64,000 nt of DNA from Azospirillum humicireducens (GTDB taxonomy: Bacteria; Pseudomonadota; Alphaproteobacteria; Azospirillales; Azospirillaceae). Under the pieces are notes generated by a model that did no database searches, was not told the origin of the DNA, and saw only the letters and a list, made by a program, of their open reading frames with translations. The translations under genes were made by a program, and so were the position numbers. The stretch is from contig NZ_CP028905.1 in assembly GCF_001639105.2 (NCBI RefSeq), positions 22,433 through 86,432 of the forward strand, read 5' to 3'. Within the stretch, counting starts at the first letter, position 1; every line of letters begins with the position of its first letter. Positions 1 to 9,170 of this stretch are shown in pieces.

Positions 1-61
1 GAGCCACTATTCCATCAAGACCATGCTGAATTTCGACGAGCGGCCGGAGACGCCGCGCTGA
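1..61 (+). CDS. C-terminal end of an unidentified protein (partial)
   Basis: The frame beginning at base 2 is open from the window edge to a TGA at 59-61 and ends in ...NFDERPETPR. Only 19 residues are visible, so no family can be named. It is read toward the convergent gene whose stop is at 89, with only about 27 bases between them. It could be the end of a glycosyltransferase or another surface-polysaccharide gene, given the context, but nothing in the fragment proves this. Confidence 0.4.
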   Translation, partial: SHYSIKTMLNFDERPETPR

Positions 62-88
62 GGCGTCGCGCCTTCCGGCCCGCCCGTT

Positions 89-1837
89 TCAGCGGGGCAT
101 CAGGTAGACCGTGATCCCCGGCAGCGCCACCCGCCCGGTGGCCGTTGCCTCCAGCATCGCGACATAGGGCCGCGCCCAGTTGGCGAAGCGCGAGATCTCC
201 GTGCCGTTGATCGCCCAATCCACGACGATCACCACTGGCGGCCGGGCCTCGCGCGTCGCGGCGATGGCGCGCCCGATCCAGCCGGGGTCGGTGACCAGCA
301 GCGAATCGTCGACATACCAGTCGCGCAGCAGCATCCGCCGCCCGGTCATGAAGGCGATGCCGGGGCAGAAGGGGACGCAGACGATGCGGTCGCCGGGGTT
401 GGAATGCCCTTCCACCGCCGCGCGCAGGCCTTCCAGCAGGGGCTGCTCGCCGGGACTGATACGGACGGCGACACCGTTCTGTGCGGTGAAGGGCACGGTG
501 CGGCCGGCGGCGTTGGCGATGGAACCCGTGCCCGGCATGGTCAGCCCGACCCACAGATAGACCGCCAGCCCGAAAGCGGGCAGTGCCCCGGCCCCGAGCA
601 CGCCGGCGCGCGTGGCCAGCCCCGACGGGCTCCAGTCCGCCTGCCGGGCCAGGGCCGCCAGATCGGCCAGCAGGACGCAGACCAGCACGACATGGCCGGG
701 CATGAAGTTGGCGATGTGGGCGAGGTCGGGACGGAACAGGTAGTAGTGGGGCAGGGCGGCGATCCCGCCGGCCAACACCACCAGCCGGGCCGGCACGCCG
801 TCCGCGCTCTCCGCCCGGCGCAGCCGCGCCAGCGTCAGGAGGGCAAAGCCGGCGGCCGTCGCCAGCGGCAGATGGACCAGCAGCGCCATCGCCGCGGTGG
901 GAGTGCCGCCGGTCCAGTTGGCGGTCCAGCTTCCGCTCAGCAGGTCGGACAGCGGCGGCCGCCCCAAGAGGGTGCCGGCTCCGCCTGCATCCGCCGCCCC
1001 GCTGCCGCTTCCCCCGCCCACCCCGCTGGAGAGGTAGCGCAGCAGAAGCTCCGGATAGCGCAGATACTCGCTCACGATCAGGTCCAGATAGCCGCCGGCC
1101 GCCGCCATCGCCATCAGGGGCGCCTGCGCCAGGGCGGCAACGGCGAGGGCGCTTCCGGTCAGCCGGGCAAGGCGGCCCGGCCAAGCGTGCCGGCCGCCGG
1201 CCACGGCCCCCAGCAGGATCAGCCCGGCCAGCGTGGCGGCGAAGACGAAACCGAAATCGGGCCGGATCTGGAAGGTGACGGACAGGCCGGCTGCCGGCGC
1301 GATCAGGTTGGCGGGAGTCATCCGCTGCCAGCCCTTGGCCAGCCTCACCTGGAGGAAGACGTTGAGCAGCACGCAGGCCGCATAGAAGACGGTCGGCGGG
1401 AAGGCCGGCACCGCGACCGCCACCGCGGCACCCAGCAGCGCCGGCAGCATCCGCCCGGTAAGCGTCAGCACCGTGGCATAGACCAGCAGCCCGGTCAGGG
1501 CGCTCAATCCCTGGAACAGCCACTGGACGGCAAGCCAACTCGGCCCGCCGAGCGCGAACAGCCCTTGGCCGATCTTGAACCACAGCAGCCCATAGCCGAA
1601 GCGCAGGGCATGCGGGTCCGTGCCGAGCCACAGCTCATAGGCGACCTGGGCGTAATGGCCGTCGTCGGCGGTGTTGAAGCCGGCGTCGATGTAGCCGGCG
1701 TAATAGAGCAGGGCGCCCAGCAGCACCAGGAACCCGCCGGTGATGGCGGCCAGACGGGAGCCGAGACGGGAGCCGGCCAGATGGGAGCCGGCCTGCCGGG
1801 AAGCGGACCGGCCCCTGAACGAACGTCCGAGGCTCAT
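89..1837 (-). CDS. Polytopic membrane protein, GT-C-like glycosyltransferase candidate
   Basis: A 582-residue very hydrophobic protein with about ten predicted membrane segments, starting after a short Arg/Ser-rich cytoplasmic N-terminus (first helix near residues 31-50). The first external loop carries TADDGHYAQ, an acidic pair placed like the catalytic acidic motif of GT-C enzymes (PMT/ArnT type), which use lipid-linked sugar donors in the inner membrane. I chose the ATG at 1837 because it overlaps the stop of the upstream asparagine synthase as ATGA, a typical translational-coupling arrangement; longer upstream codons would only read through asnB. The assignment to GT-C is by topology and motif only. 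It could instead be a dolichyl-mannosyltransferase-like protein or a polymer-handling protein of unknown function. Confidence 0.75.
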   Translation of the reverse strand: MSLGRSFRGRSASRQAGSHLAGSRLGSRLAAITGGFLVLLGALLYYAGYIDAGFNTADDGHYAQVAYELWLGTDPHALRFGYGLLWFKIGQGLFALGGPSWLAVQWLFQGLSALTGLLVYATVLTLTGRMLPALLGAAVAVAVPAFPPTVFYAACVLLNVFLQVRLAKGWQRMTPANLIAPAAGLSVTFQIRPDFGFVFAATLAGLILLGAVAGGRHAWPGRLARLTGSALAVAALAQAPLMAMAAAGGYLDLIVSEYLRYPELLLRYLSSGVGGGSGSGAADAGGAGTLLGRPPLSDLLSGSWTANWTGGTPTAAMALLVHLPLATAAGFALLTLARLRRAESADGVPARLVVLAGGIAALPHYYLFRPDLAHIANFMPGHVVLVCVLLADLAALARQADWSPSGLATRAGVLGAGALPAFGLAVYLWVGLTMPGTGSIANAAGRTVPFTAQNGVAVRISPGEQPLLEGLRAAVEGHSNPGDRIVCVPFCPGIAFMTGRRMLLRDWYVDDSLLVTDPGWIGRAIAATREARPPVVIVVDWAINGTEISRFANWARPYVAMLEATATGRVALPGITVYLMPR

Positions 1838-3765
1838 GCCGCCCCTCCTGCCGTCTCCGGCTCGACCCGATCCGCGCCCGTCCGCTCCCGGCTGCCGCTG
1901 AGCGCGGTGGCGAGCGCGGTCCAGGCCCACAGCAGGCCGCGGTGGTCGGCCTGTCCGCTGCGGTGCTCGTCCCAGCGGGCCGCCAGCCACTTGCCGTCCA
2001 CCCCGATGCGCGCCGCCGTCTCCAGCGGCGGCTGGGGCAGGTGGCGCAGCCAGCGGCTCAAGGGGATGCCGAAGCCCTTCTTGGGCCTGGACAGGATCGC
2101 CGGCGGCAGCAGCGGGGCCATCGCCTTCTTCAGGATCCATTTGCGGGTGCCGCCCATCAGGCCGTTCGGCTGCAGCTTGACCGATGCCGGCAGCCGGCTG
2201 ACGAAGGCGACGAGGTCACGGTCGAGGAAGGGCGAGCGCGTCTCCAGCGAACAGAACATGCTGGCGCGGTCGGCCTTGATGAGAAGGTTCTCGCCCAGAT
2301 AGAAGCGGCCGTAGAACTCGATGGAGCGGTCGACGTCGTGGCGGCTGGCGCCCGAGCGCCACAGGGCGTCGGCCTCGTCATAGAGGTCGTCGGCGGAGAG
2401 GTCGGCGCCGAACAGCCGCGACACCTCCTCCACCGAGGCCGGACCCAGCCAGGACGGCATCCAGTGCGCTGGCCGGTGCCCCAGCCCGCGCAGGGCCCGG
2501 CGCAGCTTGAAGTCGAAGCTCATGTTGCGGTCCGAGCGCGGCAGCCGGTGGGCCACCGCCTCCGCCAGCCGGTGCAGCGGGCGGGGGACGGCATGGTGGT
2601 AGAGCCGAGCCGTCCTGAGCGCGTCGAAGGTATCGTATCCGGCGAACAGCTCGTCGCCGCCGTCGCCGGTCAGCGCCACCGTCACCCGTTCGCGGGCGAA
2701 GCGCGACAGCAGATGCGTCGGCAGGATCGACGGGTCGGCGATCGGATCGTCCAGCCGGCCGAGCAGCTCCGGCAGCATCCCCGCCGCGGTGTCGAGGTTC
2801 AGCGTGCGGCAGGCATGGTCGGTGCCGTAATGGCGCGCCGCGTCGGCGGCATAGCCGCTCTCGTCGAAGCTCGGCTCGTCGAAGCCGATGGTGAAGGTCC
2901 TCATCGACGCCGGGTCGCGGTGGCGGGCCGCGAGCGCGACGATGGCGGCGCTGTCGATGCCGCCGGACAGGAAGAAGCCGACCAGCACGTCGCTCAGCAT
3001 GCGGCGTTCCACCGCGCGGTCCAGCAGCTCGCGCAGCTCCTCCGCCCACTCATCGGGACCGCCCGGCGGCCGGTCGTCCACCACCATCCGGTATTCCCAA
3101 TAGCGGCTGACCGAAAGCCGGCGGCTCGCCAGGTCGTAGACCATGCTGCAGCCGCCTGGCAGCTTGCGCACCGCGGCATGGGCGGTCAGCGGCGCCGGGA
3201 TGAAGCCGTAGGCGAAATACTTGACCAACGCGGTGCGGTCCAGCCCGTCCGGCACCGACGGGTGGGACAGGACGGCGGTGGCCTCCGACGCGAAGACCAG
3301 CCCGTCGGCGGTCTCGGCATAGAACAGCGGCTTCTTGCCGAATCGGTCGCGCCCGAACACCAGCCGGCCGCCGCGGCGGTCGTAGAGGCAGAAGGCGAAC
3401 ATGCCGTTCAGCCGCTCCAGCATGTCCAGGCCCCATTCCCGGTAGCCGTGCAGCAGCACCTCGGTGTCGGAATGGTCGGTGACGAACCGGTGGCCGGCCT
3501 GCTCCAGCGCGCGTCGCAGGTCCGGCGCGTTGTAGATCTCGCCGTTGTAGACGATGACCAGATCGCCCTCGGCCGTCGCCATCGGCTGGTGGCCGCCCTC
3601 GATGTCGATGATGGCGAGGCGGCGGAAGCCCAGATGCACCGGCAGCGCGCCGCTGTCGTCGATATGCACGCCGTCGTCGTCGGGGCCGCGGTGGCGGATG
3701 ATGCTGGTCATGGTGGCGAGGTCGCGCTCGCCGCCGGGTCCGGCGAAGCCGGCGAAACCGCACAT
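1834..3765 (-). CDS. asnB: Asparagine synthase (glutamine-hydrolysing)
   Basis: A 643-residue class B asparagine synthetase. The start at 3765 is fixed by the family: processing of Met1 exposes Cys2 (MCGFAGF), the N-terminal nucleophile of the glutaminase domain (residues 2-190). The synthetase domain follows, with the ATP-pyrophosphatase loop SGGIDS at residues 267-272. The enzyme transfers ammonia from glutamine to an activated carboxylate, normally aspartate. In polysaccharide loci AsnB paralogues often amidate a sugar acid instead, so the real acceptor here is uncertain. A GGGAGAG ribosome site lies just upstream. It is the first gene of a two-gene minus-strand unit and overlaps the following membrane protein gene by four bases. 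It is divergent from the FkbM methyltransferase gene across about 220 bases. Confidence 0.93.
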   Translation of the reverse strand: MCGFAGFAGPGGERDLATMTSIIRHRGPDDDGVHIDDSGALPVHLGFRRLAIIDIEGGHQPMATAEGDLVIVYNGEIYNAPDLRRALEQAGHRFVTDHSDTEVLLHGYREWGLDMLERLNGMFAFCLYDRRGGRLVFGRDRFGKKPLFYAETADGLVFASEATAVLSHPSVPDGLDRTALVKYFAYGFIPAPLTAHAAVRKLPGGCSMVYDLASRRLSVSRYWEYRMVVDDRPPGGPDEWAEELRELLDRAVERRMLSDVLVGFFLSGGIDSAAIVALAARHRDPASMRTFTIGFDEPSFDESGYAADAARHYGTDHACRTLNLDTAAGMLPELLGRLDDPIADPSILPTHLLSRFARERVTVALTGDGGDELFAGYDTFDALRTARLYHHAVPRPLHRLAEAVAHRLPRSDRNMSFDFKLRRALRGLGHRPAHWMPSWLGPASVEEVSRLFGADLSADDLYDEADALWRSGASRHDVDRSIEFYGRFYLGENLLIKADRASMFCSLETRSPFLDRDLVAFVSRLPASVKLQPNGLMGGTRKWILKKAMAPLLPPAILSRPKKGFGIPLSRWLRHLPQPPLETAARIGVDGKWLAARWDEHRSGQADHRGLLWAWTALATALSGSRERTGADRVEPETAGGAA

Positions 3766-3986
3766 GGGGCTGCTCTCCCGAGGGGACTGCCGAAGGTGGC
3801 GACGGGGGCTAGGTGTAGCGTCTCGCCCGGCCGGGTGCCATGGCGAAATGCCGGCGATGCGATGATGGGCCGCGCGGGCGGAAGGTCGCACGGGTGGAAA
3901 GTCGTGGCGTCCGGTTCCGGCTTTGGATTACAGCAAGGGCCATGGGGCCATTGGGCTCGGGGGCAGGCGGGGTGGAGACGAGACGG

Positions 3987-4796
3987 ATGATCGGCGGGCC
4001 GGTGGATCTGGAAGGCGGCTTCAACCGCATGCGACCCTGCCGCCATGGGCTGATGGTCTACAACCGCAACGACCAGTATGTCGGCCGCTCCCTCGATCTC
4101 TACGGCGAATATGCCGAACATGAGGTGGCGGTGTTCCGCTCGATCCTGCGTCCGGGCGACGTGGCGGTGGAGGTCGGGGCCAACATCGGCGCCCAGACCC
4201 TGCCGCTGGCCCGCATGGTCGGGCCGTCCGGGTCCGTCGTCGCCTTCGAACCGCAGGAGATGCTGTTCAACCTGCTCTCCGCCAACCTGGCCCTGAACGG
4301 CATCGCCAATGTGCGGACCCGGCGCATGGCGGTGGGGAGCGAGGCCGGCGCCATCCGGGTGCCGACGCTCGACCCCGGCCGCTCCAACAATTTCGGCGCC
4401 CTTGGCCTCGGCGGCTGGGAGCATGGCGAACCGGTCCCGCTGGTGACGCTGGACAGTCTGGACCTGCCGTCCTGCCGCCTGCTCAAGGCCGACGTCGAGG
4501 GCATGGAGGCCGAGGTGCTGCGCGGGGCGGCCGGGCTGATCGCGCGCCATCGTCCGGTGCTGTATGTGGAGAACGACCGGCGCGACCGCTCCCCCACCCT
4601 GATCGGGCTGATCCGCTCGATGGGCTACCGGGTGTGGTGGCACACCGCCCGCCTGTTCCACCCCGGCAATTTCGCCGGCAACCCGGTGGACATCTTCGAG
4701 GGGATCGGCGCCGTGAACCTCCTCGCCCTGCCGTCGGGCAGCGACATCCACATCCCCGATCCCGAGATCACCGACGATCATGCCTGGTGGCGCTAA
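3987..4796 (+). CDS. FkbM family SAM-dependent methyltransferase
   Basis: A 269-residue protein from the ATG at 3987, which has a GGTGGAG ribosome site nine bases upstream. In-frame ATGs at 3942 and 3840 would add 15 or 49 poorly conserved residues. The SAM-binding core is plain: VAVEVGANIGAQT (motif I, near residues 60-72), followed by VVAFEPQ (motif II) and LLKADVEGMEAEVLRGA, the KxDVEGxE signature of FkbM enzymes. FkbM proteins O-methylate small molecules and, in bacterial glycan loci, sugar residues. It lies immediately ahead of the CDP-sugar operon and on the same strand, so it probably methylates a sugar of the same surface polymer (inference). Confidence 0.85.
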   Translation: MIGGPVDLEGGFNRMRPCRHGLMVYNRNDQYVGRSLDLYGEYAEHEVAVFRSILRPGDVAVEVGANIGAQTLPLARMVGPSGSVVAFEPQEMLFNLLSANLALNGIANVRTRRMAVGSEAGAIRVPTLDPGRSNNFGALGLGGWEHGEPVPLVTLDSLDLPSCRLLKADVEGMEAEVLRGAAGLIARHRPVLYVENDRRDRSPTLIGLIRSMGYRVWWHTARLFHPGNFAGNPVDIFEGIGAVNLLALPSGSDIHIPDPEITDDHAWWR

Positions 4797-4920
4797 GGCA
4801 ACTCTCCATCGTGACCTTTGGTGTCTGCGAACGGCTTCGAGCGCCTGTGCTTGACCGTTTTTTCATAAATTGATTAATAGTCTGCCCTGGTCCACTCCTG
4901 AACTGGAAGAGCTGCAGGAA

Positions 4921-5691
4921 ATGAAAGCTGTAATACTTGCCGGCGGCCTTGGAACGCGGCTCTCCGAGGAAACGGACCTGCGGCCCAAGCCGATGGTGGA
5001 GATCGGCGGCAAGCCGATCCTCTGGCACATCATGAAGATCTATTCTTCTCATGGCATCAATGACTTCGTCATCTGCCTGGGTTACAAGGGCTATGCGATC
5101 AAGGAGTATTTCTCCAGCTATTCCCTGCACAATTCGGACGTGACCATCGACTTGCGGACCAACACGGTCGAGGTCCATCGCCGTCTGGCCGAACCCTGGC
5201 GGATCACCTTGGTCGAGACCGGCGAGAACACCCTGACCGGCGGCCGCATCAAGCGGGTGCTGCCCTATCTGGAGGGGGAGGAGGCCTTCTGCCTCACCTA
5301 CGGCGACGGCGTCGGCAATGTCGACATCTCCGCCTCGGTCGCCTTCCACAAGGCGCATGGCCGCGCCGCCACCATGACCGTGGTGCATCCGCCCGGCCGC
5401 TACGGCGTGGTCGAGCTGGAGGGCGACCGCATCTCCGCCTTCCAGGAAAAGCTGCCCGGCGACGGCGCCCGCATCAACGGCGGCTTCTTCGTGCTGTCGC
5501 CGACGGTCGGCCGCTACATCGACGGCGACGACACCATGTGGGAGCAGGAGCCGCTGCGCGGCCTGGTCGAGGACGGCCAGCTGCACGCCTGGAAGCATGA
5601 CGGCTTCTGGCAGTGCATGGACACCATCCGCGACAAGCGCCTGCTGGAGGATCTGTGGACCGCCGGCAACCCGCCCTGGAAGAGCTGGTGA
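4921..5691 (+). CDS. rfbF: Glucose-1-phosphate cytidylyltransferase
   Basis: A 256-residue protein, the usual length for RfbF/AscA. It converts CTP and glucose-1-phosphate into CDP-glucose, the entry point to all CDP-3,6-dideoxyhexoses. The nucleotide-binding loop LAGGLGTRLSEET is at residues 6-18, the PKPMVEIGGKP motif follows at 22-32, and the family-specific LTYGDGVGNVDI is near residue 135. The ATG at 4921 fits the conserved MKAVILAGG start, with GGAAGAG nine bases upstream; the earlier in-frame ATG at 4870 adds an unconserved stretch. First gene of the CDP-tyvelose operon. Its stop overlaps a potential GTG start of the next gene (GTGA at 5688-5691). Confidence 0.95.
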   Translation: MKAVILAGGLGTRLSEETDLRPKPMVEIGGKPILWHIMKIYSSHGINDFVICLGYKGYAIKEYFSSYSLHNSDVTIDLRTNTVEVHRRLAEPWRITLVETGENTLTGGRIKRVLPYLEGEEAFCLTYGDGVGNVDISASVAFHKAHGRAATMTVVHPPGRYGVVELEGDRISAFQEKLPGDGARINGGFFVLSPTVGRYIDGDDTMWEQEPLRGLVEDGQLHAWKHDGFWQCMDTIRDKRLLEDLWTAGNPPWKSW

Positions 5692-5699
5692 CCGCCCCG

Positions 5700-6782
5700 A
5701 TGGCTGCGACTGCGTCGTTCTGGTCCGGCAAGTCGGTCTTCCTGACCGGCCACACCGGCTTCAAGGGAAGCTGGCTCGGCTTCTGGCTCTCCGCCATGGG
5801 CGCGCGCGTCACCGGCTATGCGCTGGAGCCGCCGACCACCCCCAGCCTGTTCGAGGCGGCGGCCTTGCGCGACCGGCTGCACCGCAGCGAGATCGCCGAC
5901 ATCCGCGACCGTGACCGGCTTGAGGCGGCGCTGTCCGCCGCCCGTCCCGACATCGTCATCCACATGGCGGCCCAGCCGCTGGTGCTGCGCTCCTACCGCG
6001 ACCCGGTGGAGACCTACGCCACCAACGTCATGGGCACGGTGCATCTGCTCGACGCGGTGCGCCGGGTCGACAGCGTGCGCGTGGTGGTCAACGTCACCAG
6101 CGACAAATGCTATGAGAACCGCGAGTGGGTCTGGGGCTATCGCGAAAACGAGCCAATGGGCGGGCGCGATCCCTACAGCAACAGCAAGGGCTGTGCGGAG
6201 CTGGTGACCGCCGCCTTCCGCCAGTCCTTCTTCCCGCCGGGGGAAAGCCCGGTCGCCCTGGTGTCGGGCCGCGCCGGCAACGTGGTGGGCGGCGGCGACT
6301 GGGCGGAGGACCGGCTGGTCCCCGACCTGATCCGCGCCTTCCTGGACGGCCGTCCGGCGGTGGTGCGCAACCGCCATTCCACCCGGCCCTGGCAGCATGT
6401 GCTCGATCCGCTGCACGGCTATCTGATGCTGGCGGAGGCCGCCTGGACCGAACCGGCGACCCATGCCGAGGGCTGGAACTTCGGCCCGGCCGAGGGCAGC
6501 GCCCGCCCGGTCCATTGGGTGGCCGACCGGCTGGCTTCCCTGTGGGGCGACGGCGCCGCCTGGGTCGACAACAGCGGCCCGGCCGGCCCGCACGAGAACC
6601 GCTTCCTGGCGCTCGACTGCGCCAAGGCGCGGCAGCGGCTGGGCTGGGCGCCGCGCTGGGATCTGGCGGAGACGCTGGCCCGCACCGTCGAGTGGTATCG
6701 CGCCTATGGCCGCGGCCAGGACATCCCCGCCCTTATGTCCGCCCAGCTTCTTGCGTATAACGAGGCCCGTCCGGCCGCCTGA
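5700..6782 (+). CDS. rfbG: CDP-glucose 4,6-dehydratase
   Basis: A 360-residue extended short-chain dehydrogenase. It oxidises and dehydrates CDP-glucose to CDP-4-keto-6-deoxyglucose with bound NAD. The Rossmann motif TGHTGFKGSW (residues 16-25) has the FKGSW ending typical of RfbG, SDKCYEN is at 134-140, and the catalytic YSNSK is at 159-163. The ATG at 5700 is taken as the start. A GTG at 5688 that overlaps the rfbF stop would add four residues and is a real alternative. It sits second in the operon, directly ahead of rfbH, which is the order seen in enterobacterial dideoxyhexose clusters. Confidence 0.95.
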   Translation: MAATASFWSGKSVFLTGHTGFKGSWLGFWLSAMGARVTGYALEPPTTPSLFEAAALRDRLHRSEIADIRDRDRLEAALSAARPDIVIHMAAQPLVLRSYRDPVETYATNVMGTVHLLDAVRRVDSVRVVVNVTSDKCYENREWVWGYRENEPMGGRDPYSNSKGCAELVTAAFRQSFFPPGESPVALVSGRAGNVVGGGDWAEDRLVPDLIRAFLDGRPAVVRNRHSTRPWQHVLDPLHGYLMLAEAAWTEPATHAEGWNFGPAEGSARPVHWVADRLASLWGDGAAWVDNSGPAGPHENRFLALDCAKARQRLGWAPRWDLAETLARTVEWYRAYGRGQDIPALMSAQLLAYNEARPAA

Positions 6783-6829
6783 GGCGGCCGGCGTCCTTTT
6801 CGCATCACCGTTTCTTCCGTGAGACCGTC

Positions 6830-8200
6830 ATGACCTCCTCTTCCTCCTCGCCGGCCTCCTCGTCGTCAGCCGGTTCCGCGGATCGCCGGGAAGACCTGCG
6901 CCGCCGGATCCTCGATCTGGTGGCCGAATATGCGGAGGTCGCCCATGCCGACCGGCCCTTCGACCCGGAACGCTCGCCGGTCCCGGTCAGCGGCAAGGTC
7001 TATGGCGGCGAGGAAATGTCGCTGCTGGTCGACTCCGCCCTCGATTTCTGGCTGACCACCGGCCGCTTCAACGACGCCTTCGAAAAGCGGCTGGCCGAGT
7101 TCCTGGGCGCCCGCAACGTGCTGACGGTCAATTCCGGCTCGTCGGCCAACCTGCTGGCGCTGACCGCGCTGACCTCGCCGCTGCTGGGCGACCGCGCGTT
7201 GAAGCCGGGCGACGAGATCATCACCTGCGCCACCGGATTCCCGACCACGGTGAACCCGATCCTGCAGAACGGGATGGTGCCGGTCTTCCTCGACGTCGAC
7301 ATCCCGACCTACAACATGGACATGCGGCTGCTGGAAGAGGCGGTGGGGCCGCGCACCCGCGGCATCATGCTGGCCCACACGCTGGGCAACCCCTTCGATC
7401 TCGCCGCCGTCACCCGCGTCGCCGAGAAGCACGGGCTGTGGGTGGTCGAGGATTGCTGCGACGCGCTGGGCGCGCGCTATGACGGCAAGCTGGTCGGCAG
7501 CTTCGGCGACATCGGCACCCTCAGCTTCTATCCGGCCCACCACATCACGATGGGCGAGGGCGGGGCGGTCTTCACCAGCAACGCCAAGCTGAAGCGCTCG
7601 CTGGAATCCTTCCGCGACTGGGGCCGCGACTGCTGGTGCCAGCCGGGCCAGGACAACACCTGCAAGCAGCGCTTCAACTGGCAGCTCGGCGACCTGCCGC
7701 ACGGCTACGACCACAAATACATTTACTCCCATCTCGGCTACAACCTGAAGATCACCGACATGCAGGCGGCGGTCGGGCTGGGCCAGATGGACCGGCTGGA
7801 CGGCTTCATCGAGGCGCGCAAGGTCAACTTCGCCCGGCTGAAGGCCGGTCTGGCCGAGCTTGCCGATGTGCTGATCCTGCCGGAAGCGACGCCGAACAGC
7901 GACCCGTCCTGGTTCGGCTTCCCGCTGACGGTGGCGGCCGACGCCCCCTTCAGCCGCGACGAGCTGACGCGCGAGCTGACCCGCGCCCGCATCGGCACCC
8001 GCCAGCTGTTCGGCGGCAACCTGCTGCGCCAGCCCTATATGAAGGGCCGCCCGCACCGCGTCGTCGGCGAGCTGACCAACAGCGACGTCGTCACCGCCCG
8101 CACCCTGTGGATCGGCGTCTATCCCGGCCTGACCGCCGCCCACATCGACTATATGCTGGACGTCATCCGCGGCTTCGTCCGGGCACGGACGGCCGGCTGA
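6830..8200 (+). CDS. rfbH: CDP-4-dehydro-6-deoxyglucose 3-dehydrase (E1), PMP and [2Fe-2S] enzyme
   Basis: A 456-residue member of the aminotransferase fold that removes the C3 hydroxyl of CDP-4-keto-6-deoxyglucose using pyridoxamine phosphate and an iron-sulfur cluster. Two features make the call secure. The usual catalytic lysine is replaced by His237 (in SFYPAHHITMGEGG), as in Yersinia E1. The cluster cysteines are spaced Cys210-X57-Cys268-X1-Cys270-X7-Cys278, exactly the E1 pattern. The first 20 residues are a Ser-rich, probably disordered extension. The partner reductase E3 (DdhD/AscD/RfbI type, plant ferredoxin-like) is not found beside it in this window and must be encoded elsewhere or replaced by another reductase. 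Confidence 0.96.
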   Translation: MTSSSSSPASSSSAGSADRREDLRRRILDLVAEYAEVAHADRPFDPERSPVPVSGKVYGGEEMSLLVDSALDFWLTTGRFNDAFEKRLAEFLGARNVLTVNSGSSANLLALTALTSPLLGDRALKPGDEIITCATGFPTTVNPILQNGMVPVFLDVDIPTYNMDMRLLEEAVGPRTRGIMLAHTLGNPFDLAAVTRVAEKHGLWVVEDCCDALGARYDGKLVGSFGDIGTLSFYPAHHITMGEGGAVFTSNAKLKRSLESFRDWGRDCWCQPGQDNTCKQRFNWQLGDLPHGYDHKYIYSHLGYNLKITDMQAAVGLGQMDRLDGFIEARKVNFARLKAGLAELADVLILPEATPNSDPSWFGFPLTVAADAPFSRDELTRELTRARIGTRQLFGGNLLRQPYMKGRPHRVVGELTNSDVVTARTLWIGVYPGLTAAHIDYMLDVIRGFVRARTAG

Positions 8201-8213
8201 GGGCGGCCGGGCG

Positions 8214-9170
8214 ATGCGCGTTCTCGTCACCGGCTCCGGCGGCTTCCTCGGTGCCCATGTCGCTGCCCGCTTTTCCCGTGGCGGCTGGACGGTACTCGCC
8301 GCCGGCCGGGAGGGCGGCGACAACTGGCGTCTCGCCCGCCTCGGCGTGGCGGCGGAGCCGGTGCGGCTCGACCTGACGGCATCGGGGGAGGAGATCGCGG
8401 CGGCGGTGGCCGAGGCGCGTCCCGACCTGATCGTCCATTGCGCCGCCTACGGCGTCGATTACCGGTTCCAGGAGGTGGCGGCGTCGGCCCGCACCAACCT
8501 GGAGGGCACGCTGCACCTCGTGCGCGCGGCGGCCCAGGCGCGTGTGGGCCGCTTCGTCCATGTCGGCACCTGCTACGAATACGGCCCCTCCGACCGCCCG
8601 ATCGCCGAGGACGCGCTGCCGGCCCCGCGCAGCCTCTACGGCATCACCAAGGCGGCGGCGACGCTGGCCGCACTCGGCACTGCCGCGTCGCACGGGCTGG
8701 CGCTCGCCGTGGTGCGGCCCTTCGGCATGTACGGCCCGCTGGAGAACGACACGAAATTCGTGCCGATGATCCTGCGCGCCTGCCGCGACGGCCGGCGCAC
8801 CGAACTGACCGCCGGCGGCCAGCTGCGCGATTACGTCTATGTCGGCGACGTGGCCGAGGCCTGCCTGCGGCTGGCGGAACTGGCGGACTTCCCGGCCGGC
8901 GAGATCGTCAATCTCGGCTCCGGCGCGCCGATCACCATCCGCGCCCTGGGCGAGGCCGCCGCGGGCGCCGTCGGCCATGGCGGCGACGCCCTGCTGTGGG
9001 GCGCCTTGCCCTACCGCCCGGACGAGGTGATGAGCATCGTCGCCGATGCCGGCAAGGCGGCCGCAAGGCTCGGCTGGCGGGCGTCGACCCCGCTGGACGA
9101 GGGGATGCGGCAGACCCTGGCCTTCCTCGACCCACCTGAAAGTTCCGGAGTTAGCCCGTGCGCTACCTGA
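8214..9170 (+). CDS. NAD-dependent epimerase/dehydratase, probable CDP-paratose synthase
   Basis: A 318-residue extended short-chain dehydrogenase/reductase with TGSGGFLG at residues 6-13, Thr119 in VGTCYEYG and the catalytic YGITK at 142-146. The operon position supplies the function: it lies between RfbH, which makes CDP-3,6-dideoxy-4-ketoglucose, and RfbE, which epimerises CDP-paratose. A C4 ketoreductase (RfbS type) is the one step missing between those two, so this gene most likely makes CDP-paratose. The sequence alone does not separate RfbS from other sugar reductases. It begins 14 bases after rfbH and its last 13 bases overlap the start of rfbE, so the two are probably translationally coupled. 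Confidence 0.8.
   Translation: MRVLVTGSGGFLGAHVAARFSRGGWTVLAAGREGGDNWRLARLGVAAEPVRLDLTASGEEIAAAVAEARPDLIVHCAAYGVDYRFQEVAASARTNLEGTLHLVRAAAQARVGRFVHVGTCYEYGPSDRPIAEDALPAPRSLYGITKAAATLAALGTAASHGLALAVVRPFGMYGPLENDTKFVPMILRACRDGRRTELTAGGQLRDYVYVGDVAEACLRLAELADFPAGEIVNLGSGAPITIRALGEAAAGAVGHGGDALLWGALPYRPDEVMSIVADAGKAAARLGWRASTPLDEGMRQTLAFLDPPESSGVSPCAT

Noticed and set aside
404..3990. Long plus-strand open frames opposite the membrane protein and asnB
   Set aside because: They are Gln/Arg/Gly-rich shadow frames of GC-rich coding DNA. The minus strand carries the catalytic motifs.
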